From the NCBI GenBank assembly GCA_003223455.1, contig QHVE01000026.1, positions 1 through 34,846 on the forward strand: a DNA stretch of 34,846 nt, in the 5' to 3' direction. This DNA is from Gemmatimonadota bacterium. GTDB lineage: Bacteria > Gemmatimonadota > Gemmatimonadetes > Gemmatimonadales > Gemmatimonadaceae. The notes beneath the pieces were generated by a model. It made no database searches, was not told where the DNA came from, and saw only the letters and a list, made by a program, of their open reading frames with translations. Shown here in pieces: positions 8,902-17,869 of the stretch. Numbering within the stretch: position 1 is the stretch's first letter; the number at the start of each line of letters is the position of its first letter. A program made the position numbers and the translations under genes.

Positions 8902-9596
8902 GCGTGCTCGAAGCCCAAGCGCTCTCGAAGACGTACGTCGGTGGCGACGGCGGCCAGATCGTCGTGCTCGATGGGATCGACTTGCAGGTCTCCCGGGGCG
9001 AAATGGTCGCGATCATCGGCGCGAGCGGTGCGGGGAAGAGCACGCTGCTGCATCTGCTGGGTGCGCTGGATCGGCCGACGTCCGGCCGGATCCTGATCGA
9101 TGGACGCGCCCTGGATGGGATGGAGGACGACGCCGTGTCCGCGTTGCGGAACCGCACCGTCGGCTTCGTGTTTCAGTTTCATCACCTGTTGCGTGAATTC
9201 ACCGCGCTGGAAAACGTGATGATGCCGCTGCGGATCGCCGGCACGGACGAAGTGGAGGCACGGCGCCGGGCAATGGCGTTGCTGGAGCGCGTCGGATTGG
9301 GCGGCCGCGTGCAGCATCGGCCCGGCGCGCTCTCCGGTGGCGAGCAGCAGCGGACCGCCGTGGCACGAGCCCTCGCGGCCGACCCAGCCGTGCTCCTCGC
9401 CGACGAGCCGTCGGGCAACCTGGATCATCACAACAGCGAGCGGTTGCACGAGCTGTTCACCGAGCTCGCGCACGAGCTCGAGCTGGGCATGGTGGTCGTG
9501 ACGCACAACCGGTCGCTCGCGTCGCGGGCCGACCGCGTCCTGCAGCTCGAGGACGGTCGTCTCACGCACGTGGCCCTTCCGGAGGTCGTGGCCTGA
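8898..9596 (+). CDS. lolD: LolD-type ABC transporter ATP-binding protein
   Basis: A 232-residue ATPase, the usual LolD/MacB-type length. Seen: Walker A GASGAGKST at 41-49, Q-loop around VFQFHHLL (91-98), signature LSGGEQ at 145-150, Walker B with D-loop LLADEPSGNLD at 166-176, and the switch His in VVTHN. FQFHHLLREFTALENV is typical of the LolD branch. The start is the ATG overlapping the permease stop (ATGA), preceded by GGAGGC at 8883-8888. A longer open frame reaching back into the permease gene is only a shadow extension. It should power lipoprotein release with the preceding permease. The stop overlaps mcsA (TGATG). Confidence 0.93.
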   Translation: MSVLEAQALSKTYVGGDGGQIVVLDGIDLQVSRGEMVAIIGASGAGKSTLLHLLGALDRPTSGRILIDGRALDGMEDDAVSALRNRTVGFVFQFHHLLREFTALENVMMPLRIAGTDEVEARRRAMALLERVGLGGRVQHRPGALSGGEQQRTAVARALAADPAVLLADEPSGNLDHHNSERLHELFTELAHELELGMVVVTHNRSLASRADRVLQLEDGRLTHVALPEVVA

Positions 9597-10081
9597 TGCT
9601 CTGCGACAACTGCCATCAACGCGACGCCGTCGTGAATCTCACGACGATCGAGAACAACGCCGTTCGTCAGCTTCACCTGTGCGAGCAGTGCGCGGCGGAA
9701 CGCGGTGTCGAGACCTCGGTCGCCACGCCGAAGCATCCACTGGGTGAGTTCCTCCAGGCGGTGCAGCAGCAGTCGGTGCCGGCGAGCACCGACGCCGGAA
9801 AGTGCGCGTTCTGCGGCCTGACCATGAAGGATTTTCGCGCGACGGGCCGCATGGGATGCGCGCGGTGTTACTCCACGTTCGAGCCCAGCATGCGGGAACT
9901 GCTCCGCCGCGTGCATGGGAGCCCACGACACACGGGACGCGCCTACCGTCCGCCGAAGGACGAGGTGCTGGAGAAGGCGTCGGTGCTCGGCGAGCTGCGC
10001 GAGCGGCTTCGCCGCGCGATCGAGCAGGAGCAATTCGAGGTCGCGGCCGAGCTCCGCGACAGGATTCGGGTGCTGGAATGA
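9596..10081 (+). CDS. mcsA: McsA, activator of protein-arginine kinase (UVR-motif zinc protein)
   Basis: A 161-residue protein with four CxxC pairs (C3/C6, C29/C32, C70/C73, C88/C91), suited to binding two zinc ions, and a C-terminal UvrB/UvrC motif at about 130-161 (LRRAIEQEQFEVAAELRDRI). This is the McsA layout: in Gram-positives McsA activates the kinase McsB and helps target proteins to ClpC. Placement directly before mcsB, with the genes overlapping (ATGA), supports the assignment. GGAGGT lies nine bases before the ATG. No CtsR repressor gene sits upstream, unlike the ctsR-mcsA-mcsB-clpC operon of Firmicutes; lolD is there instead. Confidence 0.93.
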   Translation: MLCDNCHQRDAVVNLTTIENNAVRQLHLCEQCAAERGVETSVATPKHPLGEFLQAVQQQSVPASTDAGKCAFCGLTMKDFRATGRMGCARCYSTFEPSMRELLRRVHGSPRHTGRAYRPPKDEVLEKASVLGELRERLRRAIEQEQFEVAAELRDRIRVLE

Positions 10082-11163
10082 CATTGGATCTCTCACTCCT
10101 GCCGGACGGCGGAGTCCGGTGGCTGGACGCCGCAGGAGCGCACTCCGACGTGGTGCTCTCGACGCGCGTTCGTCTCGCGCGGAACGTGGACGGCTACGCG
10201 TTCACCGGTCGCGCGCGCGACGGCGAGCGCCTCCGGGTGCTGGTGCAGGTGCGTGAAGCGTTGCAAGTGCTGCCGGGACTGGACGATAGCCTCATGGTGC
10301 GAATCGACGAGCTTGGGCCGGCCGACCGCGCGCTGCTGTTCGAGCGCCACCTGGTGAGCAAGGAGCTGGCGGGGCTCGAGCCGCAGCATCCCCTGCGCAC
10401 CGGTGCAGCCGTGTATCTGTCGGACGGATTGAGCGTCATGATCAACGAGGAGGATCACCTCCGCCTGCAGTCGCTTCAATCGGGGTTCGAGCTCCGCGCC
10501 GCGTTCGCAGCCCTCGATCGGGTTGACCGTGAGCTTGGTGGACGGGTCCCTTTCTCGTACCACCCCGAGTTCGGTTATCTCACGGCGTGCCCGACGAACG
10601 TGGGAACCGGAATGCGGGCTTCGGTACTGATTCATCTACCGGGACTCGTGCTGACGAAGGAGATCGGGCGCGTGTTGGCGGGGCTCCAGCAGATGGGGTT
10701 GACCTACCGCGGGTTGTATGGCGAAGGGTCGGAAGTCGTGGGCAACTTCTTCCAGATCTCGAACCAGACCACGCTCGGTCGGTCGGAGGAGGACCTGCTC
10801 GATCAGTTGATCCGCGTGGTGGGTCACGTGATCGAGCGCGAAGAAGAAGCGCGTCGTGTGCTGCTGCGCGATGCGGGTTATATTATCGAAGACAAGCTGT
10901 GGCGCGCGTACGGCACCTTGCGGTATGCTCGAAGCCTCACGTTCGAAGAGGCGATGAACTATTTGAGCGGCGTGCGTCTGGCCGTCGGGCTGAAACTGAT
11001 CGGCGGCCTCAGTGTATATACCCTCAACAAGCTCCTGATCTTCTCGCAGGCCGCGCACCTATCGGCCGCGGAAGGACGATCGCTGACCGAGAGCGAGACG
11101 AACCTGGCTCGCGCACGCTATGTGCGTAGGGCGCTGGAAGAGGAAGCAGGGTCGGTCGGCTGA
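10078..11163 (+). CDS. mcsB: McsB, protein-arginine kinase
   Basis: McsB phosphorylates arginines on proteins; in Bacillus this marks them for ClpC-ClpP. The 361-residue product has the guanido-kinase catalytic features: STRVRLARN at 28-36, the acidic NEEDH at 123-127, and CPTNVGTGMRASV with Cys171. The C-terminal stretch RYVRRA (347-352) sits where Gram-positive McsB carries the RDxxRA phospho-arginine pocket, with Tyr in place of Asp; that alignment is from memory and tentative. The start is the ATG overlapping the mcsA stop, so the longer frame beginning inside mcsA is not needed. clpC follows after 33 nt. Confidence 0.95.
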   Translation: MTLDLSLLPDGGVRWLDAAGAHSDVVLSTRVRLARNVDGYAFTGRARDGERLRVLVQVREALQVLPGLDDSLMVRIDELGPADRALLFERHLVSKELAGLEPQHPLRTGAAVYLSDGLSVMINEEDHLRLQSLQSGFELRAAFAALDRVDRELGGRVPFSYHPEFGYLTACPTNVGTGMRASVLIHLPGLVLTKEIGRVLAGLQQMGLTYRGLYGEGSEVVGNFFQISNQTTLGRSEEDLLDQLIRVVGHVIEREEEARRVLLRDAGYIIEDKLWRAYGTLRYARSLTFEEAMNYLSGVRLAVGLKLIGGLSVYTLNKLLIFSQAAHLSAAEGRSLTESETNLARARYVRRALEEEAGSVG

Positions 11164-11196
11164 GAGCACGTCCACCCGGGGTCTCTCTGAGGGACT

Positions 11197-13692
11197 ATGA
11201 ACGGCTACAACTTCACTGAGCGGGTGCGGAAGGTCCTGGCGATGGCGCGCGAGGAGGCCGCACGGCTCCACCACGAATACGTGGGCACGGAGCACATCCT
11301 GCTCGGACTCATCCGCGAGGGTGAGGGGGTCGCCGCCACCGTGCTGCAGAACCTCTCCGTCGAGCTGGACGAGATCCAGCAGAAGATCGAGGAGACGGTC
11401 AAGAAGGGGAAAGCCGCGCAGACCACCGGCCCGGACCTTCCCTACACGTCGCGTGCGAAGAAGGTGCTCGAGCTGGCGATGAGCGAAGCTCGCGAGCTCA
11501 GCCATTCGTATGTCGGCACTGAACACCTCCTGCTCGGCCTCCTCCGCGAGGAGAAGGGGATCGCGGCGCAGGTGCTCACCGACGCGGGGGTCAACCTCGA
11601 GGCGGCGCGTGCGGAGACGCTGCGCATCCTCGGCACCGAGATGCCGCAGCAGCCGGGTGGGGCGCAGGCCTCTGCCGGCGCGCAGCCGACGCCCGCCGCG
11701 CCGAAGGGGGAGAAGAAGTCGAAGACGCCGGCGCTCGACCACTTCTGCCGCGACCTGACGCAGCTCGCGGCCGAGGGCCAGCTCGATCCGACGATCGGCC
11801 GCGCCAAGGAGATCGAGCGCGTGATGGAGGTTCTCACGCGCCGCAAGAAGAACAACCCGGTGCTGATCGGCGAGCCCGGCGTCGGCAAGACGGCCATCGT
11901 CGAGGGTCTGGCGCAGCTCATCGCGAACGGAGAATGCCCCGAGTCGCTGCGCGACAACCGCGTCCTGTCGCTCGACATGGCGGCGGTCATCGCTGGCACC
12001 AAGTATCGCGGTCAGTTCGAGGAGCGCCTCAAGGCGGTCATGAACGAGATCGCCCAGAACAAGAACATCATCCTCTTCATCGACGAGCTGCACACGCTCG
12101 TCGGCGCGGGCGCGGCCGAAGGCGCCATCGACGCGAGCAACATGCTGAAGCCCGCGCTCGCGCGCGGTGAGCTGCAGTGCGTGGGCGCGTCGACGCTCAA
12201 CGAGTATCGCAAGTACATCGAGAAAGACGGCGCGCTCGAGCGTCGCTTCCAGACCGTCATCGTCGATCCGCCTTCGATCGACGAGACGGTGGAGATCCTC
12301 AAGGGGCTTCGGAAGAAGTACGAGGATCATCACAAGGTCACGATCCCCGACTCGACGCTGCTCATCGCGGCGCGGCAGTCGGAGCGCTACATCACCGACC
12401 GCTTCCTCCCCGACAAGGCGATCGACGTGATCGACGAAGCAGGGGCGCGGGCGCGGCTCGCGGCTCAGGCGCCGCCGCCGGAAGTCGCTGCGCTCAAGGC
12501 CGAGCTGGAAAAGGTGAACGGCGACAAGGAAGCCGCCGTTCGCGACCAGAACTTCGAGAAGGCCGCCTCGCTCCGTGACAAGGAACGGGAGATCCAGGGC
12601 GACATCCGGAAGAAGCAGGAGGAGTGGGAGCAGCGGCGCCAGTCACACCGCCCGGTTCTCGGTGAGGAAGAGATCGCGTTCATCGTCAGCCGGTGGACGG
12701 GGATTCCCGTGACGCGGCTGCAGGAGGCGGAGACCAGCCGCCTGCTGCGGATGGAGGACGAGCTGCATCAGAACGTCATCGGGCAGGACGAGGCCATCAA
12801 GGCGATCAGCCGGTCGATCCGGCGCAGCCGCGCGGGTCTGAAGGATCCCAACCGTCCGATCGGCTCGTTCATCTTCAGCGGCCCGACGGGAGTCGGGAAG
12901 ACGGAGCTCGCCCGCTCGCTCGCGAAGTTCCTGTTCGCGGACTCGTCGGCGCTGATCCGCGTCGACATGAGCGAGTACATGGAGAAGTTCTCCGTGTCGC
13001 GGCTGATCGGCGCGCCGCCGGGCTACGTCGGCTACGAGGATTCGGGCACGCTGACGAAGGCGATCCGCCGGAAGCCGTACTCGGTCATCCTGCTCGACGA
13101 GATCGAGAAGGCCCACCCGGACGTGTTCAACATCCTGCTCCAGGTGCTCGACGAGGGTCACCTGACGGACAACTACGGCCGTCAGATCGACTTCAAGAAC
13201 ACCGTCGTGATCATGACGTCGAACGTCGGCGCACGCGACATCACGAAGGGCAAGGGGCTCGGCTTCACCACCGGCGACAGCGTCACGTCGTTCGAGCGGA
13301 TGCAGGAGAAGGTGAAGGAGGAGTTGAAGGTCGTCTTCAACCCCGAGTTCCTGAACCGTCTCGACGACGTCATCGTCTTCCATCCGCTCAATCGCGAGCA
13401 CATCACGCAGATCGTCTCGATCCTGCTCAAGGACGTGCGGAAGCGGCTGGCGGAGGACGAGCTGACGATCAGGCTCACGCCGGCGGCGACGGAGCTGCTC
13501 GTGAAGAACGGGTACGATGAGGCCTATGGAGCGCGTCCGCTCAAGCGGTCGATCCAGAAGTACATCGAGGACCCGCTCTCGGAGAAGATCCTGCTCGGCG
13601 AGTTCTCGCGCGGCGACGAGATCGAGGTCGACGCGGCCGCCGACGGCACGAAGCTCGACTTCCGGGTGCTCTCGAGCGCGTCGAAGGCGTAG
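11197..13692 (+). CDS. clpC: ClpC, AAA+ unfoldase of the Clp protease
   Basis: An 831-residue Hsp100 unfoldase. Seen: two N-terminal Clp repeats (about 1-150, each with [15 protein letters not shown]-like text), Walker A1 GEPGVGKT at 225-232, Walker B ending FIDELHT (294-300), a middle domain with a UVR-type segment at about 445-470 that marks ClpC rather than ClpB, Walker A2 GPTGVGKT at 562-569, and GLGFTTG in the second module as a candidate ClpP-docking loop. The ATG at 11197 follows GAGGGA. McsB would deliver arginine-phosphorylated clients to the N-domain. No CIRCE element or CtsR-like operator is visible before the operon. A terminator follows at 13717-13757. Confidence 0.97.
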   Translation: MNGYNFTERVRKVLAMAREEAARLHHEYVGTEHILLGLIREGEGVAATVLQNLSVELDEIQQKIEETVKKGKAAQTTGPDLPYTSRAKKVLELAMSEARELSHSYVGTEHLLLGLLREEKGIAAQVLTDAGVNLEAARAETLRILGTEMPQQPGGAQASAGAQPTPAAPKGEKKSKTPALDHFCRDLTQLAAEGQLDPTIGRAKEIERVMEVLTRRKKNNPVLIGEPGVGKTAIVEGLAQLIANGECPESLRDNRVLSLDMAAVIAGTKYRGQFEERLKAVMNEIAQNKNIILFIDELHTLVGAGAAEGAIDASNMLKPALARGELQCVGASTLNEYRKYIEKDGALERRFQTVIVDPPSIDETVEILKGLRKKYEDHHKVTIPDSTLLIAARQSERYITDRFLPDKAIDVIDEAGARARLAAQAPPPEVAALKAELEKVNGDKEAAVRDQNFEKAASLRDKEREIQGDIRKKQEEWEQRRQSHRPVLGEEEIAFIVSRWTGIPVTRLQEAETSRLLRMEDELHQNVIGQDEAIKAISRSIRRSRAGLKDPNRPIGSFIFSGPTGVGKTELARSLAKFLFADSSALIRVDMSEYMEKFSVSRLIGAPPGYVGYEDSGTLTKAIRRKPYSVILLDEIEKAHPDVFNILLQVLDEGHLTDNYGRQIDFKNTVVIMTSNVGARDITKGKGLGFTTGDSVTSFERMQEKVKEELKVVFNPEFLNRLDDVIVFHPLNREHITQIVSILLKDVRKRLAEDELTIRLTPAATELLVKNGYDEAYGARPLKRSIQKYIEDPLSEKILLGEFSRGDEIEVDAAADGTKLDFRVLSSASKA

Positions 13693-13716
13693 CTCGGTCG
13701 GGTCGGGGCAACCACG

Positions 13717-13757
13717 GCAAGGCCGGTCGGGTCCAATGGGGACCTGGCCGGCCTTTT
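13717..13757 (+). terminator. intrinsic terminator after clpC
   Basis: AAGGCCGG (13719-13726) pairs with CCGGCCTT (13748-13755), and GGTCC (13730-13734) with GGACC (13740-13744), separated by a small internal loop. The arm ends in TTTT. It closes the prfB-clpC operon 25 nt after the stop. Confidence 0.8.
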
Positions 13758-13763
13758 CCCGTG

Positions 13764-13769
13764 TATATT
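13764..13769 (+). promoter_or_regulatory. possible -10 element just before bamA
   Basis: TATATT ends eight bases before the bamA ATG at 13778, so a transcript from it would be leaderless or nearly so. No good -35 is visible 16-18 bp upstream, where the clpC terminator arm lies. An ATG at 13787 is an alternative start that would leave a short leader. Confidence 0.35.
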
Positions 13770-13777
13770 GCTGATCT

Positions 13778-16186
13778 ATGCGACGTATGCTCAGTATCGC
13801 CGTCGCCCTGTTGTGCTATGGGGCGACGGCGCGCGCGCAGGACACCGCGGTGTCCGGCCGATGTGCGACTCCAGACACGATCGTCTTCCGCGGTGCCGAG
13901 CGCACGGGAGACGCAACCGTTCGCAGCGAGTCGGGCCTGGTGCCCGGCCCGGTCAACTATCGTGCGCTCGAGCGCGCCATCAAGGCGGTCTACGCGACCG
14001 GCCAGTTCGACGACGTCATCGCGAGCTGCGAGCTCGGCGACGGCCGGGCCGCGCTGACCTTCACTCTGAAGGAGCGGCCGGTGCTGGGCTCGTTCGACGT
14101 CACGGGGACGGACCGCCTGTCGCGGGGTTCGGTACGTGACAAGATCGAGCTGACGCCGGGGAAACCGCTCGACCCGGCCCAGGTCGCACACGCGGTGAAG
14201 CGCGTCGACTCGCTCTACCAGGCGGGTGGCTATTACCTGGCCCGAGTGAAGCCGGAGACCACGGTGGTGAATGGCCAGGTCAATCTCCTCTTCCGAATCG
14301 AGGAGGGGAGACGACTCGCCGTGTCCGGCGTGCGAATCGAGGGGAACGCGGCGCTGCGCGACAAGACCGTCGTGAAGGCGATGCAGACGCGCCCCGAAGG
14401 GTTCTTCTGGTGGAAGAAGGGCGAGCTCGACAACGACAAGATGGCCGCGGACGTCAGCGAGAAGATTCCCGGCCTGTATGCGTCGCGCGGATTCATCGAT
14501 GCCCAGGTACTGAAGGACACCGTGAGGGTAGACGCGCAGCGTGGCAAAGCGCTCGTGGACATCCAGGTCACGGAAGGGCCGCGTTACCGGATCGGAAAAT
14601 TCGAGGTGACGGGGAGCCGACACTTCTCGAGCGAGGACCTCGCCCGGTTCTATCCCTTCGGAGACCAGGGGACGACGCTCGGCGGAGCAGTGAAGTCGGT
14701 ATTGCGCGCGGGGCGCGGCGGAAACGATCGCGACTACTTCGACCAGGCGGCGTGGGAAGACGCGACACGCCGCGTCGGCGAGGCGTACGCCAACGAAGGG
14801 TACATCTACGCGAACGTTCGTCCCGTCGTGGAACGCGTCAAGGTCGGCGCGGACTCGGCGCCGACCGTCAACCTCCGGTGGGAAGTCGACGAGAAGACGC
14901 CGGCGATCGTGAACCGCGTCGAGATTCTCGGCAACGACATCACGAACGAGTCGTGCATCCGGAATCAGATCTTCGTCGTTCCGGGTGACGTGTTCCGACG
15001 CGACGCACTGCTCCGCAGCTATCAGGGCATCGGCAACCTGGGCTTCTTCGAGACGCCGCTTCCGGCGCCCGATACGAAGCCGGCGAACGATCAGGGCGAC
15101 GTGGACATCGTTTTCCACGTGAAGGAGAAGCGCACGGGGAACGTGAACTTCGGCGCATCGGTCGGGCAGGGTGCCGGCGTCGGCGGTTTCATCGGATTCG
15201 ATCAGCCGAACCTTTTCGGCATGTGCAAGAAGGGATCGCTGAACTGGCAGTTCGGCCAGTACATCAACGACTTCAGCCTCACGTACAGCGATCCGTTCAT
15301 CAAGGAGTCGCAGTTCTCGGGCACGATCACCGGCTATCACTCGCAGACGCGCTACTACATCCGCGACGTCGGCCGGCAGACGAGAATCGGCGGTCAGCTG
15401 CAGGTCGGCTTCCCGCTGTTCGGCTCCCGATTCTCGCGTCTGTTCGCGTCGTACGGCGCCGAACGCGTAAACTACGGCGGCGAAGGGCTCGTGAGCCAGA
15501 TCAACTGCGACGTCACGACGTGCGCGCGCTCGACGTTCGGTCTGAACTTCGATCACGACACGCGCATCGGGCTCCCGTTCCCGATCGATGGCGGACACCA
15601 GCTCGTGAGCGCGCAGTTCAATGGTCTGTTCGGCGGGGCGAAGTACAACCGCTACACCGGCGAGATCCGTCATCACGCGACGCTGCTCCAATTCGGCGGC
15701 GGCGCCCTCGGCACGGATCCGATCACGCTGGCGCTCAGTCTCTCGGCGCGAGGCGGCGCGGTGTTTGGCGATCCAGGCGGCTTCTTCATCTCGCAGAAGT
15801 TCTCGCTCGGCGGCGTGCAATACGGCGAGCAACTGCGCGGTTACGAGGAGTTCTCCATCACCCCGCAGGGATACATCTCGGAGACGTCGCAAACCACCGC
15901 GCAGCCGCAATCGTTCGGCAGCGCCTTCTACACGAACTCGGTCGAGCTGGGTCTCCGCATCAACCAGCAGATCTACCTGGACGCCTTCTACGACGCGGGC
16001 AACATCTGGGCACGTCCGCAGGACTTCAATCCGACCCGGCTGTTCCGCGGCGTCGGATTCGGTGGCGCGCTCGTCACGCCCCTTGGACCGCTGGGCATCG
16101 ACTGGGGGTATGGACTGGACCGAACCGAGAACGGCGTGAGCAAACCAAAATGGCAGATGCACTTCAAGCTCGGACAGCTCTTCTAA
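13778..16186 (+). CDS. bamA: BamA, outer membrane protein assembly factor
   Basis: An 802-residue Omp85 protein that folds beta-barrel proteins into the outer membrane. A signal peptide (1-20, cleavage predicted after ARA, leaving Gln21) is followed by about five POTRA-like repeats to roughly residue 440, then a 16-strand-type barrel starting near VNFGASVGQG. The L6 loop motif appears as LRGY at 686-689, and the chain ends in Phe (HFKLGQLF), the usual outer-membrane signal. A tract rich in DxDI/VxEGxRY motifs marks the POTRAs. It heads the bamA-ompH-lpx operon, the arrangement also found in proteobacteria. A 1034-codon open frame on the opposite strand is a shadow. Confidence 0.96.
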   Translation: MRRMLSIAVALLCYGATARAQDTAVSGRCATPDTIVFRGAERTGDATVRSESGLVPGPVNYRALERAIKAVYATGQFDDVIASCELGDGRAALTFTLKERPVLGSFDVTGTDRLSRGSVRDKIELTPGKPLDPAQVAHAVKRVDSLYQAGGYYLARVKPETTVVNGQVNLLFRIEEGRRLAVSGVRIEGNAALRDKTVVKAMQTRPEGFFWWKKGELDNDKMAADVSEKIPGLYASRGFIDAQVLKDTVRVDAQRGKALVDIQVTEGPRYRIGKFEVTGSRHFSSEDLARFYPFGDQGTTLGGAVKSVLRAGRGGNDRDYFDQAAWEDATRRVGEAYANEGYIYANVRPVVERVKVGADSAPTVNLRWEVDEKTPAIVNRVEILGNDITNESCIRNQIFVVPGDVFRRDALLRSYQGIGNLGFFETPLPAPDTKPANDQGDVDIVFHVKEKRTGNVNFGASVGQGAGVGGFIGFDQPNLFGMCKKGSLNWQFGQYINDFSLTYSDPFIKESQFSGTITGYHSQTRYYIRDVGRQTRIGGQLQVGFPLFGSRFSRLFASYGAERVNYGGEGLVSQINCDVTTCARSTFGLNFDHDTRIGLPFPIDGGHQLVSAQFNGLFGGAKYNRYTGEIRHHATLLQFGGGALGTDPITLALSLSARGGAVFGDPGGFFISQKFSLGGVQYGEQLRGYEEFSITPQGYISETSQTTAQPQSFGSAFYTNSVELGLRINQQIYLDAFYDAGNIWARPQDFNPTRLFRGVGFGGALVTPLGPLGIDWGYGLDRTENGVSKPKWQMHFKLGQLF

Positions 16187-16198
16187 CCTGAGGTTTTC

Positions 16199-16792
16199 AT
16201 GCGTGACCTTCTTCGTGCGACGCCGGTGGCGCTCGCTTTCCTCACCGCCCTGTCCCTCCCCGCGCACGCGCAGGGGATAAAGGTGGCATACGTCCAGACC
16301 AGTGTGCTGCTCGAGCAGGCACCCGGACGAGCGGAGGCCGAGGCTCAGTTCGACAAGGAGACGGGGGGCTACCGGGACCAGATCAAGCGGATGAGCGATT
16401 CGCTCAACGCGTTGGTGGCTGACTTCCAGAAGCGGCAGGCAACGCTCGCCGCCGCCGCGCGGGAGACGCAGGCCAAGGGGCTCCAGGCGAAGGAGGCCGA
16501 GTTCCAGCGCCGCACGCAGGAGCTCGAGCAGAAGGCCCAAGGGCGTCAGAACGAGCTCGTCCAGCCGATCCTCGACAAGATCAAGGCGGCGATCGAGGAC
16601 GTGCGCGTCGAGGGTGGCTACGCGATGATCTTCAACGCCGATCAAGGCTCGCCGATCGTCGCCGTCGACAAGAGCCTGAACGTGACGGAGCGCGTGTTGA
16701 GCAAGCTGAAGGGCACGACGGCGGCCGCAGCGCCACGTCCCAGCAGTGGCGGGACTCCCGCCCCCTCAGGCGTGACCCGTCCGAACCCGTAA
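16199..16792 (+). CDS. OmpH/Skp-family periplasmic chaperone
   Basis: A 197-residue exported protein. The signal peptide ends at about residue 24 (PAHA, Gln25 at +1). The mature part starts with the family's IKVAYVQTSVLLEQAPG and then forms a long charged helical region (about 45-125, predicted tentacle/coiled coil rich in Gln, Glu, Lys and Ala), returning to a beta strand YAMIFNAD near 140. A Pro/Ser/Thr-rich tail of about 25 residues is extra relative to E. coli Skp. It holds unfolded outer-membrane proteins in the periplasm on their way to BamA. A GAGG Shine-Dalgarno (about 16190-16193) precedes the ATG. Confidence 0.93.
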   Translation: MRDLLRATPVALAFLTALSLPAHAQGIKVAYVQTSVLLEQAPGRAEAEAQFDKETGGYRDQIKRMSDSLNALVADFQKRQATLAAAARETQAKGLQAKEAEFQRRTQELEQKAQGRQNELVQPILDKIKAAIEDVRVEGGYAMIFNADQGSPIVAVDKSLNVTERVLSKLKGTTAAAAPRPSSGGTPAPSGVTRPNP

Positions 16793-16795
16793 CGG

Positions 16796-17869
16796 GTGGC
16801 GGACTCCATTTCAGCGTCTCGTGACTTCGGCGGTGAGGGCTCTCGGGTCCTCACCGCCGAGGCCATTGCGGCTGCGGTGGGCGGAACGCTCCAGGGTGAC
16901 CCCGCCGCGCAGGTTTCCGGAGTCGCGCCGCTCGACCGGGCGGACGCGACACATCTGACCTTCCTCGCCAACGCGAAGTACGCTCCGCTGCTCGCCGAGC
17001 GGAGCATCGGCGTCCTGCTCGTGACGGCCGAGCTCGCGGACCTCGGCAACCCGCGGGCGCGCATCGTGGTGAAGAATCCGCACGAGGCGATGCTGCCGCT
17101 GCTGCCGCTGCTGTACCCGCCGCCGCCGCGGGTGCCCGGCATTCACCCCTCCGTGATTCTGGGTCGGGGCGTTGCGCTCGGCGACGAGGTGTCGCTCGGA
17201 CCAGGCGTCGTGCTTGCCGACGGCGTGCGAGTCGGGGCACGGACGCGGCTCGAAGCGCACGTCGTGCTCGGTGCCGGTGTGGAGGTCGGCGACGACTGCC
17301 ACGTCTATCCCGGCGCGACGCTCTACGCAGGGACGCGGGTGCGCGACCGCGTCCGAATCCACGCCGGCGCGCGCCTCGGATCCGACGGCTTCGGATACGT
17401 TTTCCGGGAGGGAGAGCACGCGAAGATCCCGCACGTCGGTCGGTGCATCGTCGAGTCCGACGTGGAGATCGGCGCGAACACGACGATCGATCGGGGCAGC
17501 ATCGACGACACGGTAATCGGCGCGGGGACCAAGATCGACAACCTCGTGCACGTCGCGCACAACGTCCGCGTCGGACGGCTCTGCCTCCTGATGGCGCAGG
17601 TCGGCATCGCCGGCTCGGTGCGCATCGAGGACGGCTGCATTCTCGCGGGCCAGGTGGGCGTCTCCGGCCACGTGACGATCGGCAAAGGCGCACGGCTCGC
17701 CGCGCAGGCAGGTGTCTTCGGGTCGATCCCCGCTGGTGAGACCTGGTCCGGCTACCCCGCGCGGCCGCACAAGGAAGCGCTCCGTGCGCAGGCGGCGATG
17801 TTCAAGTTGCCCTCGCTCATTCGCGCGCTGGAGCGACTGGTCGAGCGACGTCGGGACGACGAGCGCTGA
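16796..17869 (+). CDS. lpxD: UDP-3-O-acylglucosamine N-acyltransferase
   Basis: LpxD adds the N-linked acyl chain in the third step of lipid A synthesis. The 357-residue protein has an N-terminal uridine-binding domain (about 18-110) and a left-handed beta helix of hexapeptide repeats from about 117 to 310, with a C-terminal helix. Seen: GSDGFGY at 195-201 and the catalytic His255 in [10 protein letters not shown]. The chosen start is GTG at 16796, three bases after the ompH stop; the first 17 residues are not conserved-looking, so a slightly later start is possible. The stop overlaps lpxC (TGATG). Confidence 0.95.
   Translation: MADSISASRDFGGEGSRVLTAEAIAAAVGGTLQGDPAAQVSGVAPLDRADATHLTFLANAKYAPLLAERSIGVLLVTAELADLGNPRARIVVKNPHEAMLPLLPLLYPPPPRVPGIHPSVILGRGVALGDEVSLGPGVVLADGVRVGARTRLEAHVVLGAGVEVGDDCHVYPGATLYAGTRVRDRVRIHAGARLGSDGFGYVFREGEHAKIPHVGRCIVESDVEIGANTTIDRGSIDDTVIGAGTKIDNLVHVAHNVRVGRLCLLMAQVGIAGSVRIEDGCILAGQVGVSGHVTIGKGARLAAQAGVFGSIPAGETWSGYPARPHKEALRAQAAMFKLPSLIRALERLVERRRDDER

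Noticed and set aside
9500-11200. CIRCE or CtsR operator before mcsA or clpC
   Set aside because: No TTAGCACTC-N9-GAGTGCTAA or heptad direct repeat is visible; the genes are packed behind lolD.
13541-16645. 1034-codon open frame on the minus strand opposite bamA
   Set aside because: It mirrors bamA, spans the clpC end, terminator and ompH, has Arg/Leu/Glu/His-rich text with no domain, and is typical of antisense frames in GC-rich DNA.
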